Source: DASYXW01 sp035934405 | Lineage (GTDB): Bacteria > Acidobacteriota > Terriglobia > UBA7540 | Direction of reading: 5' to 3' | Assembly (NCBI GenBank): GCA_035934405.1 | Contig: DASYXW010000053.1 | Span: 20,013 to 84,012 of the forward strand | DNA: 64,000 bases | Shown: piece by piece, positions 39,139 through 49,500 of the stretch | Position numbering within the stretch: the first letter of the stretch is position 1 | Layout: every line of letters starts with the position of its first letter | Made by a program: the position numbers and the translations under genes | The notes under the pieces: model-generated | Database searches by the model: none | Told to the model about the DNA's origin: nothing | The model's input: only the letters and a program-made list of their open reading frames with translations

Positions 39139-40188
39139 TCAGTCGCCCATCCACGCGCCGATGGGCCGGAGCGAGCGGATGTTGTCGCACACGGCCTTGA
39201 GGGCCGCCGTGACCGGCACGGCGAGGACGAGCCCCACGCCTCCCCAAAGCCAGCCCCAGAACATCATGGCCAGCGTCACCGAAAGAGGGTTCAGCTTCAC
39301 TCGGTGCCCCACCAGCTTCGGGGTGAGGACGTTAATGGCAACGAGATGAACCGCGGTCACGGTGACGGCGATGGTGAGAAAGGGACCGACATGGTCGAAT
39401 TGGATGAGCGCCATCAAGAGCGGCGGCAGCATGGCCAGCGCTACTCCCAGGTAAGGAATCATGCTGAGGAAAGCCGACAACGGTCCGAACAGCAGCGCGT
39501 AAGGGAGGCCGATCCAGGCGAAGACCGGCGTGATGATGGCCGCCGAGATCAGTGCCACCAGTACGTTCCCCAGCACGTAATGGCGGACCATGGCCGTCAT
39601 GCTGGCGATCACGTCTTCGGCCTGCTGACGCCGCTCGACGGGAAACAGGTTGAGCGTCGCCGCCCACACCTGGTTTCGTGAAGCCAGCATGAAGAACACC
39701 AGAAATGGAATGAACATGACGGTGACGGTGGCGCTATACGCCGACCCGATGCCGCGCAGCAGAAAGTCCACCCAGGGCGACTCCTGCTGCAAGCGCACCG
39801 TGGGGATGCTCTCGGCGGGCGCCCCGGCGGCGGGCCGCAAGCTCCGAAAGGCTGCCTCGAAGCGCGAGGTGAGCTGCTCCAGACGCGCCGCGAGCTTCGG
39901 CAGTTCAGCGGTGAGCTCGACCGCCCGATCGTAGGTGACGTAGATGAGCAGATAGACTCCGGCGAGTCCCAGCAACACCATGAGGAGCGAGCCCAGCCAG
40001 CGCGGCAGCCGCAGCCGCTCGAGCCCGCGCACGCCGGGGTCCAGCACGAAGGCAATGAGGATGGAGCAGACGAGAACGATGATGATGGAGCTGGCGTAGT
40101 AGAGGGCAAAGATCACAATGCCGACGGCGATGATCCGCAGGCTGGCGGACGAGGCGGAGGCAGGGATTTCTAACTTGCTCTCGGGCAT
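39139..40188 (-). CDS. AI-2E family transporter (PerM/TqsA type)
   Basis: 349 residues with about eight helices. Family markers are LVCSILIAFVLDPGVRGLERLRLPR early, FIPFLVFFMLASRNQ in the middle, and IPYLGVALAMLPPLLMALIQ with NVLTPKLVGHRVKLNPLSV toward the end. Relatives export autoinducer-2 or act as Na+/H+ antiporters, so substrate is open. It stands upstream of epsI-exosortase in position but is separated by about 70 bases and probably independent. Confidence 0.92.
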   Translation of the reverse strand: MPESKLEIPASASSASLRIIAVGIVIFALYYASSIIIVLVCSILIAFVLDPGVRGLERLRLPRWLGSLLMVLLGLAGVYLLIYVTYDRAVELTAELPKLAARLEQLTSRFEAAFRSLRPAAGAPAESIPTVRLQQESPWVDFLLRGIGSAYSATVTVMFIPFLVFFMLASRNQVWAATLNLFPVERRQQAEDVIASMTAMVRHYVLGNVLVALISAAIITPVFAWIGLPYALLFGPLSAFLSMIPYLGVALAMLPPLLMALIQFDHVGPFLTIAVTVTAVHLVAINVLTPKLVGHRVKLNPLSVTLAMMFWGWLWGGVGLVLAVPVTAALKAVCDNIRSLRPIGAWMGD

Positions 40189-40260
40189 CGGGTGACATCT
40201 CAGGTTTCGATCCTACGATCCACGGAGCAGCGTACGCTCAACCCCATTGCTCGCAACCGG

Positions 40261-40917
40261 CTACCTCGGGATGTAGCTCCCGAGCAAAGGAAGGATCTGG
40301 CCGGCGAAATCGGCCGCTCGCGCTTGCCCGCTCGCGATCGCTTCGCCGTCACCGAGCGGGGTGATGACTCGGACGAGCGAGCCGTCCGTGCGGTTGAGCC
40401 GAATGGCGTCGGCGACGAGGTAGAACTTGGCTAGGTATTCGCTGGTCTCGGTGCGGCCGTGCGCCAAATACCAGTAAAGCGCCACCTGACGGTCCTGGCC
40501 CTTGGCAATCACGTAACGGTTCACCGGGACATGCTCTCCGTCTGGCGCCTGAATCTGGATCACGTCGGACTCCTCGGGCACCCAGCCCGCGCCCGGCAGA
40601 CAATGCTTGGGCGAATGAATCAAGTCACCCGTCCGCTGGCTGGGGAAATAGGCGATGTAAAGGTCCAGATAGGCGCCGTCGGGGCGCTGGTAAATCCGCT
40701 CCATGAGGTCGCCGCCCGGCATGAGATCCCGCACCTCCTGCGTGATCGGCACCTGCTCCGCCTCGGTCCAGGCTCCCACTGAAGCCGGAAAAGAGTCCAG
40801 CGGCTGGCGCGGCATCTGTCTTTCAGGCTGGGCGTGGGCGCGCAAGAAGGCGGCGGATATTCCAAGCAGGACGAGGACGGGAATGAATCGCGGCCACGAT
40901 AAGGTTTGTTCTCGCAT
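40261..40917 (-). CDS. epsI: EpsI-type exosortase-associated protein
   Basis: 218 residues. One N-terminal helix (FIPVLVLLGISAAFL), then the EpsI domain: FPASVGAWTEAEQVPI, DLYIAYFPSQRTGDLIHSPKHCLPG and YWYLAHGRTETSEYLAKFYL. EpsI proteins co-occur with exosortases and are needed for exopolysaccharide and PEP-CTERM processing. The exosortase stop and this start overlap by one base, so the two are translated together. Confidence 0.92.
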   Translation of the reverse strand: MREQTLSWPRFIPVLVLLGISAAFLRAHAQPERQMPRQPLDSFPASVGAWTEAEQVPITQEVRDLMPGGDLMERIYQRPDGAYLDLYIAYFPSQRTGDLIHSPKHCLPGAGWVPEESDVIQIQAPDGEHVPVNRYVIAKGQDRQVALYWYLAHGRTETSEYLAKFYLVADAIRLNRTDGSLVRVITPLGDGEAIASGQARAADFAGQILPLLGSYIPR

Positions 40918-41852
40918 CAGGTCCTCCCCGGCCTTGCCGCACTCGCGGCGCGCCCGCGGCTGAACAGGGTTGCGGCCCAGCGCAGAGCGCCGTGCACCAG
41001 GATCAGAAATCCGAGCGACAGCAGGAAGATCACCCAGCCGGAAAATTCGTGAAAGAACCCTTGCGCCTTGTCGGGGCTCCAGTAGAGGCCGGTCAGGCCC
41101 GTCCCCATGATGCGCAGGCCGTTGGCGGCAACGGCAATCGGCGCCGCGGCTAGAATCAGGGCAATCCGCAGCCAGATCCGGGGCTCAAGGAAATACCCGT
41201 AGATGACGGCGAGAGTCCCCAGCGACACCAGTGACCGGATGCCGCTGCACGCCGCCACCACTTCGAGCGACATGGTGGCGAGCTGGATCACGTTGCCTTC
41301 GCGCAGCACGGGAACGTGAAGGAAAGTGAGCAGCGACGCGGCAAGGTCCGAAGCCAGGAACTGCAGCGGCAGCGTGACCTGGTTGAGAATCAGTTCTGGG
41401 ATGGGAATCATCAGAAAGAGCACCGCCCACGGAAACAGCACGGCGCGAAACCAGCGCCAGCCCTGGTAGTAAATCACCAGGCCGGCCAAAAGAAACACCA
41501 GCGACGACCGCGACAGAAAAAGTTCTGCGCCCAATACTCCCACCACCAGAATCCCCAGCGCGCCGGCAATGATGACGATTCCGAACCAGGAGGGCCTGAT
41601 GGGAATGGCGCGCAAGAGTTCGCGCTCGCGCCACAAAACGTAGCCCGAAAAAAGCGGCACCAAGAAGCCGTGAGAAAAGTTTGGGTCGGTCCACCAGTCG
41701 AGCACCAGGAGGCGCAGGATACTCGTGTAGAGGTAAGCGAGCAGGATGACGAGCAACGCCCCCTGGAGCCACAGAATTGTGTGACGGCCGGCTGGCCGCA
41801 CCACCGTGCCGGCCAGCGTCCCTTCTGACTGATTGTCCACGTCTGTGCTCAC
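40917..41852 (-). CDS. exosortase
   Basis: 311 residues with about eight membrane helices. Catalytic residues are C202 in VVAACSGIRS, R247 in AANGLRIMGTG and H268 in FFHEFSGW, the Cys-Arg-His triad of exosortases. The enzyme cleaves PEP-CTERM-type sorting tails of exported proteins. I saw no protein with a convincing PEP-CTERM tail in this window, so the targets must be elsewhere. The subclass (XrtA, B or other) cannot be assigned by eye. Confidence 0.93.
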   Translation of the reverse strand: MSTDVDNQSEGTLAGTVVRPAGRHTILWLQGALLVILLAYLYTSILRLLVLDWWTDPNFSHGFLVPLFSGYVLWRERELLRAIPIRPSWFGIVIIAGALGILVVGVLGAELFLSRSSLVFLLAGLVIYYQGWRWFRAVLFPWAVLFLMIPIPELILNQVTLPLQFLASDLAASLLTFLHVPVLREGNVIQLATMSLEVVAACSGIRSLVSLGTLAVIYGYFLEPRIWLRIALILAAAPIAVAANGLRIMGTGLTGLYWSPDKAQGFFHEFSGWVIFLLSLGFLILVHGALRWAATLFSRGRAASAARPGRT

Positions 41853-41948
41853 CTAGCCTGTGTATCCATGATCACCCTTACCACCATACCACTCTCGGCC
41901 CGCCGAGAAAAAAGCAATAAAGCCGATCCTTCGCCCGCCGCGGCGGAC

Positions 41949-44051
41949 TCAAGATGACACGCTGGGCGTGCGGGCGCGGATCGCCTTCACGCGGCCTTCC
42001 ACCACCGCGGCTTCCGTCTCGCGGCGCATCTTGCGCAGCAGCTTGGCGTAGCGCTCGAGACACGGGGCAACCCCCGGATGCTCCGGCCCCAGGGCCCCTT
42101 CCAGGACTTGCAGAGCCTGCTTGAAGTACTGCTCTGCCCGGTCATATTGGCGCTGGGCGTCAGAGAGCACCGCCAGGTTGTTGAGGCTGGTTGCGAGCGA
42201 TGGATGGCGAGGGCCAAGGTTTTCCTTCTTCACCTCCAGCGCCCTCTCGAACAGGCGGCCGGCTTCGGCGTACTGGCCTTCGGTGCTGTAGAGGGCCGCA
42301 AGATTGTTGAGGCTCTGAGCCACGCTGATGTGGCCCGGGCCCAGGGCGTTTTCCTGGATTTCGAGCGCCCGCCGCAGCAACCCCTCCGCCTCCGCCTGCC
42401 GGCCGGTTGAGCTGTAAATCGCCGCCAGGCTGTTCAGGCCGGAGGCCAGCACCGGGTGTTCCGGGCCGAGGACGTTCTCCTGAATCGCGAGAGCCCTCTG
42501 CCACAGTGTGACGGCGCGGTCGTTTTCTCCCAACGAGCGCGACAGTTGGGCCAGACGGCTGAGCGTGTGGGCTACGTCGGGGTGATCGGGTCCAAGTGCC
42601 CGCTCGAATGTGGCGAGCGCCCGCTCGGTAAGCTCTCGGGCCTCGGCGTACTTGCGCTGGGCGTCACAAAGCTGGGCAAGGTGGTTCAGATCTGCCGCCA
42701 CCGCGACGTGTTCCGCCCCCAGATGTTGCGTATCCATTTCGACCACCCTGCGCTCGAATCCCTCGGCTTCGCCGTATTTCCCCTGGCTGCTCAAGACCTC
42801 CGCCAGACGCCCCAGCGTGGCCAAGACACCGGAAAGGCCGGCGGGTTGCAGAGACTCCCGAATCGCCAGGGCGCGCTGGTAAACCGGCTCCGCCTCCGCG
42901 TACCGGTGTTCGAGCGAGTAGAGCAAGCCGAGTTTGTCGAGCAGCGGAAGCAGGTCAGGATGCTCTGGCCCGAGCCGCGCTTCATCGCTTTCGAGCGAAC
43001 GGCGGAGTTGGGCCTCAGCTTCGCCGTTCCGCCGCGCCCGCCCGTTGTTCTTTTCCGGAGCCGGGCTCTCGGGAGCCTGTGTAAACCTTGAGGCTCCAAC
43101 CGGAGACGACTCCGTGGCCCGATCCAACGTCCGATCCGGGGGGCCGTGCGGCGCCAGATGAGCGAGACGATTCAAGGCGGCTTTTACTTCGGCCGCCAGG
43201 ACGGAAGGATTCGAGCTCTCAGCTTCTGGGGCTGCCGACGGGTCGTCGAGCGGGGCCAGGGCAGCGTTCGCGCTCGTCTCCGCTCGGGCCGCCATGGCCA
43301 CGATGTCTTGCGCCCGGCGCAACACGGCTCCAGCCTCGGCGTGCCTGCCCTCGCGGCGGTACAGCTCGCCAAGGTTCTCGAGAATCACGGCGACGTCGGG
43401 ATGTCCAGGTCCGAGGATCTTCTCCTTGATCGCCAGCGCCTGCTTGAAGAAGGTCTCCGCTTCGGGAAACATCCCGTGGGCATAGGAGACGGTAGCCAGA
43501 TTGTTGAAGCAGGTGGCGACGTGCGAGTGCTCGAAGCCAACGGCCTGGATCCACATCGTCAAAGCGCGTGAGAGCGTGTCGAGGGCTCTTGAATAATCGC
43601 CTTCCGCCTTGTACAGCAGCGCCAGGTTGTTGAGGCTGGTGGCGACGGACGGGTGCTCGCGCCCCAACGCATACTCCTCAATCTCCATCGCCCGGCGGAA
43701 GAGCGGCTCGGCTTCCGCCCACCGTCCTTGCGTCGAGCACAGCGCGCCGAGGTTATTGAGGGTCTGCGCCACGCTCGGATCGTCATGCCCGCAGACGCTT
43801 TCCCGAAGCTCCAGGGCGTGGCGGAAGAGGGGTTCGGCGTCCGCAAACTTGCCCTGGGAGCGGAAAGCCTCCCCGAGATCGTTCAAGCTGGCCGCAAAGC
43901 GCGTGTCCTCCGGCCCGAACCGCCGCGCTTCTTCCACCGCCGCCCGGTGATGTTTCTCGGCCTCGGCATAGCGGCCCTCGTTGTAGGCGCGGTTTCCCGC
44001 CTCGCTGTGCGCCTGCCACTCGGCTGGCTGCGGAATGTCGGTCTCGGTCAC
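41949..44051 (-). CDS. kinesin-light-chain-like TPR protein
   Basis: 700 residues from GTG 44051 (GGAG eight bases upstream). About fourteen 42-residue TPR units follow the pattern A-SLNNLA-LY---G-Y-EAE-L-RALEI-E--LGPEHP. A non-repeat linker near residues 265-345 separates an N-terminal block from a C-terminal block. There is no signal or membrane segment, so it is cytoplasmic and likely a protein-interaction scaffold. Such proteins are abundant in complex soil bacteria; the partner is unknown. Confidence 0.88.
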   Translation of the reverse strand: MTETDIPQPAEWQAHSEAGNRAYNEGRYAEAEKHHRAAVEEARRFGPEDTRFAASLNDLGEAFRSQGKFADAEPLFRHALELRESVCGHDDPSVAQTLNNLGALCSTQGRWAEAEPLFRRAMEIEEYALGREHPSVATSLNNLALLYKAEGDYSRALDTLSRALTMWIQAVGFEHSHVATCFNNLATVSYAHGMFPEAETFFKQALAIKEKILGPGHPDVAVILENLGELYRREGRHAEAGAVLRRAQDIVAMAARAETSANAALAPLDDPSAAPEAESSNPSVLAAEVKAALNRLAHLAPHGPPDRTLDRATESSPVGASRFTQAPESPAPEKNNGRARRNGEAEAQLRRSLESDEARLGPEHPDLLPLLDKLGLLYSLEHRYAEAEPVYQRALAIRESLQPAGLSGVLATLGRLAEVLSSQGKYGEAEGFERRVVEMDTQHLGAEHVAVAADLNHLAQLCDAQRKYAEARELTERALATFERALGPDHPDVAHTLSRLAQLSRSLGENDRAVTLWQRALAIQENVLGPEHPVLASGLNSLAAIYSSTGRQAEAEGLLRRALEIQENALGPGHISVAQSLNNLAALYSTEGQYAEAGRLFERALEVKKENLGPRHPSLATSLNNLAVLSDAQRQYDRAEQYFKQALQVLEGALGPEHPGVAPCLERYAKLLRKMRRETEAAVVEGRVKAIRARTPSVSS

Positions 44052-44193
44052 TCGCAACGCTCCAGAGCGAACGCGGGCTCGCTCGCCTCACCCCTACAAC
44101 CTAATCCCAATTGTCGCAGAGTTCAACTTGTTGGCGCCAACCGGCGGCAAGGCCGCTGGAAAACGCGCGGAAAAGCAAAAACGAGGGAAATAG

Positions 44194-44219
44194 CCCTCTC
44201 CCGCCGCGGCGGGAGAGGG
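44194..44219. repeat. perfect 26-base palindrome
   Basis: Arms CCCTCTCCCGCCG and CGGCGGGAGAGGG are fully self-complementary, followed by TGGCCGGTAGGCCGGGTGAGGGG. This 'gggagagggtggcc...gggtgaggg' pattern is a widespread intergenic repeat type. It lies in the gap between the TPR gene and tRNA-Ser; nothing else is evident in 44058-44426. Confidence 0.8.
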
Positions 44220-44426
44220 TGGCCGGTAGGCCGGGTGAGGGGTCACGTTTCGAGTGTCGCGATCGGTCGTCCCTGCCTTCTTTCTAACGCGCATTGATGT
44301 CACCAGGCACAGCCAGCCTATGATGGCCAGCTTATTGTAGAAAGCCTGCGAGTTTTCGAGTACAATTTGTGAACGCTGCGGGTGCTGGCCGCGCTGTACT
44401 CGACTGGCTTCCTGCTGGCGGACCGC

Positions 44427-44519
<93 letters not shown>

Positions 44520-44661
44520 GCCAGTTCCCCCAACCGGCCGCCGACCACCGATCGGCGACGGCCGTCGAGCCTGATTCTGTAATCTTGAATCTGTAATCTG
44601 AAATCCCGCCGCGCTCGCGTCACCCACCCCGCAACCGACCACCGGTTTACCAGCTTGGCAC

Positions 44662-44689
44662 TTGACAGCGCCGCTTTCCGTGCTATACA
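44662..44689 (+). promoter_or_regulatory. sigma70-type promoter before the beta-helix gene
   Basis: TTGACA at 44662-44667 and TATACA at 44684-44689 with 16 bases between. A transcript starting near 44696 would give a 45-nt leader to ATG 44741. Confidence 0.55.
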
Positions 44690-44740
44690 TGATGGCACTC
44701 GCTAGGCGGTGGTTTCTTGCTGACACGACGGAGGTGGACG

Positions 44741-47332
44741 ATGATGACGCGCCGGTTTACCGCGCTCTGCGCCCTAGCTGGAGTTGGTGCTCTCGCTCTC
44801 TACCTAACCTTCTCCACGCCGAGCCGCGCTCAGGCGCCGGACGGCCTTCCTACGCCAACGATTGACATCACCAAGTACGGCGCGAAGGCGGACGCTCAGA
44901 TTCAAAGTTCCTGCTCCGTAAACAAGGCGGGGGTGGGCACGGTAAACGCCGTTTACGGTTGCACAACCACGATGCCGTTCACAACTGCCGACATCGGCAA
45001 GACCATCGAAATCGTCGGCGCAGGCTCTTCGGGGGCGACACTGGTGACGACGATCGTAGCTCTAATCAACGACGATACTGGAGCCGCATGCACCATGGCG
45101 ACATGCGCGGCGGTCCAAATCTTCGCCACGCCACCCGCCAGCACGTCTGGATTGGTCGTCTGGGGTACGGACAACGGCCCGGCGCTAACGGCGGCTGGCA
45201 ACGCCTGCCCTGCCCCATCGAGCGGGTCGATTCCCCTGCCTGGCCCGTTTACTTCCAGGGGCTGCGTCTTACTGGTACCGAGCCCCGGAAGCAACGGAAC
45301 CTCTGACTACATGTTCGCAACCGGAGCCGTGCTTGCCACGCAGGATAGCTTCGAAATCCGGGGCATGGGCAATTCGGGCAAGCCCGAGGGGAGCATCAAT
45401 TCAGAATCCGGTGTTCGGTTCATTACGGCCGCGCAAATTACGATCCTGACTGTAGGACAGTTCAGTACCGCAGCAAACAATCTTGGCGGCTTTCAGATTA
45501 GCAACATCACCTTCAGAGATGTGAGTGGCAACGGCTCGGCGCTCGGCGGGCTGGACATGATCCAGATGAGCGAGGCCGTCGTCGCCTACTGCGATTTCGA
45601 AGGCTTCGACGGCTCGATTCCTGACCCGGCAAACCCCAACGCCACATTTCCACTTCTTGCCTACGGCATGAAGAGCGATCCCGGAACTCAGACTAACGGC
45701 ATGCAGGAGGTGGGCTTCACGAACAACATCGTACTCCTCCACGACAAGGGCCAGGACAACGCAGTTTTCTATGACTCATCAAATCCTGACGCCGACGGCC
45801 CCATCGTTCTCGGGGGAGACATCTTTCCCACCGACAATCTGAACCACGTGGGCGTCACGTTTTCTTGCTATGGAATCATTAGCGGCGGAACCATTCGGAT
45901 GTACGGCACGCATTTCGACGTGGGAAGCGACACGACGCTGACGCCCAACCTATGCACCGGCGTTAAGCTGCTTACCGGCGGCATTATCAGCGCCAAGTTC
46001 GAGTCTACGGCCGCCCACCCGGGCAACGGCATCCTTCTTCAGGGCGGCAACTCCGCTCCAAACTCCCTGCCGATGAATACGGGTGTTGTGCGAACGACCG
46101 GCGGTGGCGCAAACTACGTTACGCTCGCATTTTCCTCGCCACCGAATCCAGCCTTTATGGCCGGACAGTTGGTGAGCGTCAGTTGCGCGAATTCAAGTGA
46201 TTTCAGTTTCAACGGTGTATTTGTGGTAGCGAGCGTGAACACGGGCACCAACACACTCACCTACGATCAAGTCCCCGGGGCGGCGGGGGAGACCAACAAC
46301 AGCCATGGAGGTTGTACCGCTACCGGCAGAGCGGCAAACTTGGCCAAAATTGACGCCAGCATGATTAAGCTTAACATCGGGCTTACCATTCAAACCCACG
46401 CCAACAACAATCAGGCGACACTTCTGAGTTCGCAAACAACCACACCTTACAGCGACTCCGGAACCGCGGACATTATCCAGCTCTTAGGCACCTCGGGCAG
46501 CCAGACCATCTTCAACTATGGCGCGGCTACCGGAGCTAATGTGAACATGTTTTCACTGGCCGACGCGGCCATGAATACCGGAACGGGTTCTCTGCTAAAC
46601 ATAGCCACTTCTACCTTGTCGAACGCCCTCCCGATCACGATTACTGCTCAAGGTAACGCGAACGGAGTACAAATGAGCACCACCGGTGTTCTAGCCAAAT
46701 TCGGCGCGGGCAGCGTGAACGCGGACCAATGCAACAGCACTACTTGCGGGACGGTAACCAGCGTCACGGGAACCGCGAATCAGATCGACATAGCTACGGG
46801 CACTACTACCCCAGCTCTATCACTCGACAGCAGCCTGCATATTCCGGGGACTGTTTCGCAAATTAATGGAATCGGTACCGTAGGTCCAAACGGAGTTGCC
46901 GTTCCGTTGACCAACACCCCGTCAGGCACCCTGCGGGCGGCGTTGGCTGCGACCACTCTGATTACCACTCCAAACAACGGAATCAACGGAGATTACAAGC
47001 TCGACATAACCATAGTCCAGGTCGATGTCGGATCAGGTTGCACCGGCTCGGCAGTCGTAAAGGTAAATGTCGTTTATGACGATCCTTTTCCCGGCGTGAC
47101 GCAACCGGCGACCCTCAACATTCCGCTGGCGACCGGCGGCGGAACCGTGGTTCCCGGGTTGACCCTGACGAACGGCACGCCAGCCCAGGTCAATCAAGGC
47201 TCAGGTAGTTGGAACATTACGGCAAAGCCAAACACTGCCATTCAGTACGCGACCGCATATACCAACTGCTCAGGGAGCCCTACCTCAGAACCTGGGTACA
47301 ACATTACAGCGAAACTCAAGGCCGCGGACTAG
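44741..47332 (+). CDS. exported beta-helix-like repetitive protein
   Basis: 863 residues from ATG 44741 with GGAGGTGG upstream. A signal peptide (FTALCALAGVGALALYL...SRAQA) precedes PTIDITKYGAKADAQ, the start typical of pectate-lyase-like parallel beta-helices and phage tailspikes. The body is Asn/Gly/Thr-rich, with strand-turn patterns and few charged residues. The C-terminal third (GTVTSVTGTANQIDIATGT) resembles phage tail-fibre segments. It is likely a secreted or surface structural protein or glycan-binding protein; no catalytic residues could be assigned. It heads an accessory block of secreted proteins. Confidence 0.75.
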   Translation: MMTRRFTALCALAGVGALALYLTFSTPSRAQAPDGLPTPTIDITKYGAKADAQIQSSCSVNKAGVGTVNAVYGCTTTMPFTTADIGKTIEIVGAGSSGATLVTTIVALINDDTGAACTMATCAAVQIFATPPASTSGLVVWGTDNGPALTAAGNACPAPSSGSIPLPGPFTSRGCVLLVPSPGSNGTSDYMFATGAVLATQDSFEIRGMGNSGKPEGSINSESGVRFITAAQITILTVGQFSTAANNLGGFQISNITFRDVSGNGSALGGLDMIQMSEAVVAYCDFEGFDGSIPDPANPNATFPLLAYGMKSDPGTQTNGMQEVGFTNNIVLLHDKGQDNAVFYDSSNPDADGPIVLGGDIFPTDNLNHVGVTFSCYGIISGGTIRMYGTHFDVGSDTTLTPNLCTGVKLLTGGIISAKFESTAAHPGNGILLQGGNSAPNSLPMNTGVVRTTGGGANYVTLAFSSPPNPAFMAGQLVSVSCANSSDFSFNGVFVVASVNTGTNTLTYDQVPGAAGETNNSHGGCTATGRAANLAKIDASMIKLNIGLTIQTHANNNQATLLSSQTTTPYSDSGTADIIQLLGTSGSQTIFNYGAATGANVNMFSLADAAMNTGTGSLLNIATSTLSNALPITITAQGNANGVQMSTTGVLAKFGAGSVNADQCNSTTCGTVTSVTGTANQIDIATGTTTPALSLDSSLHIPGTVSQINGIGTVGPNGVAVPLTNTPSGTLRAALAATTLITTPNNGINGDYKLDITIVQVDVGSGCTGSAVVKVNVVYDDPFPGVTQPATLNIPLATGGGTVVPGLTLTNGTPAQVNQGSGSWNITAKPNTAIQYATAYTNCSGSPTSEPGYNITAKLKAAD

Positions 47333-47397
47333 CGAACAGACTGTTTTGGGAGCAATAAGCTCATTCAACACGAACAATCGAAGAGGAGAATAACAAC

Positions 47398-49500
47398 ATG
47401 AGAAATAAAAAGGAGCGACTGAGTCTCGGAATCATTCTCGCGGTGATGGCGTCGATGGGCAGTCTAGGAAGAAGCCTCCAAGCGCAGACGAACGCGGTGC
47501 CTTTCGTCAACCAGCCGCTCGTGCCGGAAGCGGCGGTGCCGGGCGGAGCCGGGTTCACTCTGACCGTGAACGGCACCGGGTTCGTTGCCGGGTCCATCGT
47601 GAACTGGAAAGGCAGCCCGCGCGCCACCACCTTTGTTTCGAATTCACAATTGACGGCCGCGATTCTCGCTTCAGACATTTCCGTCCCTGGGACGGCTTCG
47701 GTTACGGTGACCAGTCCGGCGCCGGGCGGCGGAACTTCGAACGGCGCTTATTTCCAGGTTACCTCTCCGGTGTCCCCCGTACTCTTAAACAGCACCGACT
47801 ACGCGACGGGTCAAAGTCCGTACTCCGTAGCGGTGGCTGATTTCAACGGCGACGGGAAACCGGACCTCGTGGTGTCAGACGTGACCCCGAGCACGGTCTC
47901 GGTGTTCCTCGGAAATGGTGATGGAACGTTCCAGCCCCATGTGGATTATCCCGTGGCCTCGCTTCCTGACCAGTTGATCGTGGCTGATTTCAATGGCGAC
48001 GGTAAGCCCGACCTTGCTGTGACCAACGGTGACTGCGCGACGATCCCTTGTGAGCTCGCAGCGGTTTCCATTTTGCTCGGCAACGGCGACGGCACATTTC
48101 AAGCTCATAAGGAGTACGCAACCGCATACTCGGAATACGCTATCGCCGCCGGCGACTTCAACGGCGACGGGAAGCTCGACCTGGCGGTGACAACGACTTG
48201 CGGGAGCGATTCTACTTGCGCGAACTTGACGGGCGCTGTCTCCATCTTGCTTGGAAATGGAGACGGAACGTTCGGCGCGCATACGGATTATCCCAGCCCC
48301 GCCCTTGAAGTCCCTGGCGCCGTCGTGGTGGGCGACTTCAACCGCGATGGAAAGCTGGACATGGCAGTAGGGATGTTTTGCCCTACCTGCTTCCCGCCAG
48401 AGAATGGATCGGTTTCCGTCTTCCTCGGAAACGGTGACGGGACTTTCCAGCCCGCAGTCAGCTATGGGCTCAATAGTGGTGGTGGCCTGACAATGGTGGC
48501 AGCGGACTTCAACGGCGATGGCATTCTTGACCTGGTCGTTGGAGACTCCTACGTTTCGCTTCTCCAAGGCAACGGGGACGGCACCTTCCGCGCGCCGGTT
48601 GATTACCCCGCCCTCGGTCCGCCCAGCGCCCTGGCGGTCGGCGATTTCAACGGAGACGGCAAACTCGACGTTGCCGCTGCTGCGTCGAATTTCGGAATCA
48701 CCGGAGTTTCCCTTCTCTACGGAAATGGAAACGGGACTTTTCAAACCCATGTTGATTTTCCCGCCAGCGAATTCGCATCCTCGCTCGCCGCGGGAGACTT
48801 CAACGCGGACGGTAACCTCGACCTCGTGACAGCGAATGAGAATGACAATACCCTCTCGGTGCTCTCGCAAGCTGTGGGGCCGGTGGTGGCGCTGTCGCCA
48901 GCCAGTCTCACCTTTCCAACCCAAATCGAGGGAACGATGAGCGCGCTTAAGAATTCCACGCTCACCAACACCGGTAACACCAGCCTGAGCATTTCGAGTC
49001 TGTCTGCGAGCAGTAGTTTTGGCCAGAAGAACACCTGCGGTGGCAGCGTGGCGGTGGGCGCGAGTTGTACGATTAGCGTGTCCTTTGATCCGAAGACCAA
49101 GGGCACGCTTACCGGAAATGTCAGCATTGCCGACAACGCGCCGGGCAGTCCCCAAACTATCTCTCTTACCGGCACCGGCACAGCGGTGAAGCTTTCACCC
49201 ACCTTCCTTGAATTTGGCAGCGTCAAGGTGGGCACGACGAGCGCCCCACAGACCATCACGCTGACCAACGTCGCCCCCAATAGCGCCCTGAGTATCGGCC
49301 GTATTGCGCTTACGGGCCAAAACCCCGGCCAATTTGCCCAGACCAACACCTGCGGGTCAAGCGTGCCTCCCGGCGGGAGTTGCACGTTCAGCGTGACGTT
49401 TACTCCCACGAAAAAAGGGAGCAAGCTCGCAGATTTATATATCTACGACAACGGCGGCGCTAGTCCGCAGATCGTGAACCTGAGCGGAGTGGGAACGTAA
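47398..49500 (+). CDS. exported VCBS/FG-GAP protein with choice-of-anchor-D-like repeats
   Basis: 700 residues. AGAGGAGA precedes ATG 47398. A signal (SLGIILAVMASMGSLG) is followed by an IPT/TIG-like Ig domain (FTLTVNGTGFVAGSIVNWKG). Next come seven FG-GAP/VCBS repeats (VADFNGDGKPDLVV, VFLGNGDGTFQ). Two C-terminal Ig-like domains of the ASPM/SPD-2/Hydin (choice-of-anchor D) type follow: LSPASLTFPTQIEGT...TLTGNVSIADNAPGSPQTISLTG and a second ending QIVNLSGVGT. It is an extracellular or cell-surface adhesin-like protein. A close paralogue starts at 50178. Confidence 0.9.
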   Translation: MRNKKERLSLGIILAVMASMGSLGRSLQAQTNAVPFVNQPLVPEAAVPGGAGFTLTVNGTGFVAGSIVNWKGSPRATTFVSNSQLTAAILASDISVPGTASVTVTSPAPGGGTSNGAYFQVTSPVSPVLLNSTDYATGQSPYSVAVADFNGDGKPDLVVSDVTPSTVSVFLGNGDGTFQPHVDYPVASLPDQLIVADFNGDGKPDLAVTNGDCATIPCELAAVSILLGNGDGTFQAHKEYATAYSEYAIAAGDFNGDGKLDLAVTTTCGSDSTCANLTGAVSILLGNGDGTFGAHTDYPSPALEVPGAVVVGDFNRDGKLDMAVGMFCPTCFPPENGSVSVFLGNGDGTFQPAVSYGLNSGGGLTMVAADFNGDGILDLVVGDSYVSLLQGNGDGTFRAPVDYPALGPPSALAVGDFNGDGKLDVAAAASNFGITGVSLLYGNGNGTFQTHVDFPASEFASSLAAGDFNADGNLDLVTANENDNTLSVLSQAVGPVVALSPASLTFPTQIEGTMSALKNSTLTNTGNTSLSISSLSASSSFGQKNTCGGSVAVGASCTISVSFDPKTKGTLTGNVSIADNAPGSPQTISLTGTGTAVKLSPTFLEFGSVKVGTTSAPQTITLTNVAPNSALSIGRIALTGQNPGQFAQTNTCGSSVPPGGSCTFSVTFTPTKKGSKLADLYIYDNGGASPQIVNLSGVGT

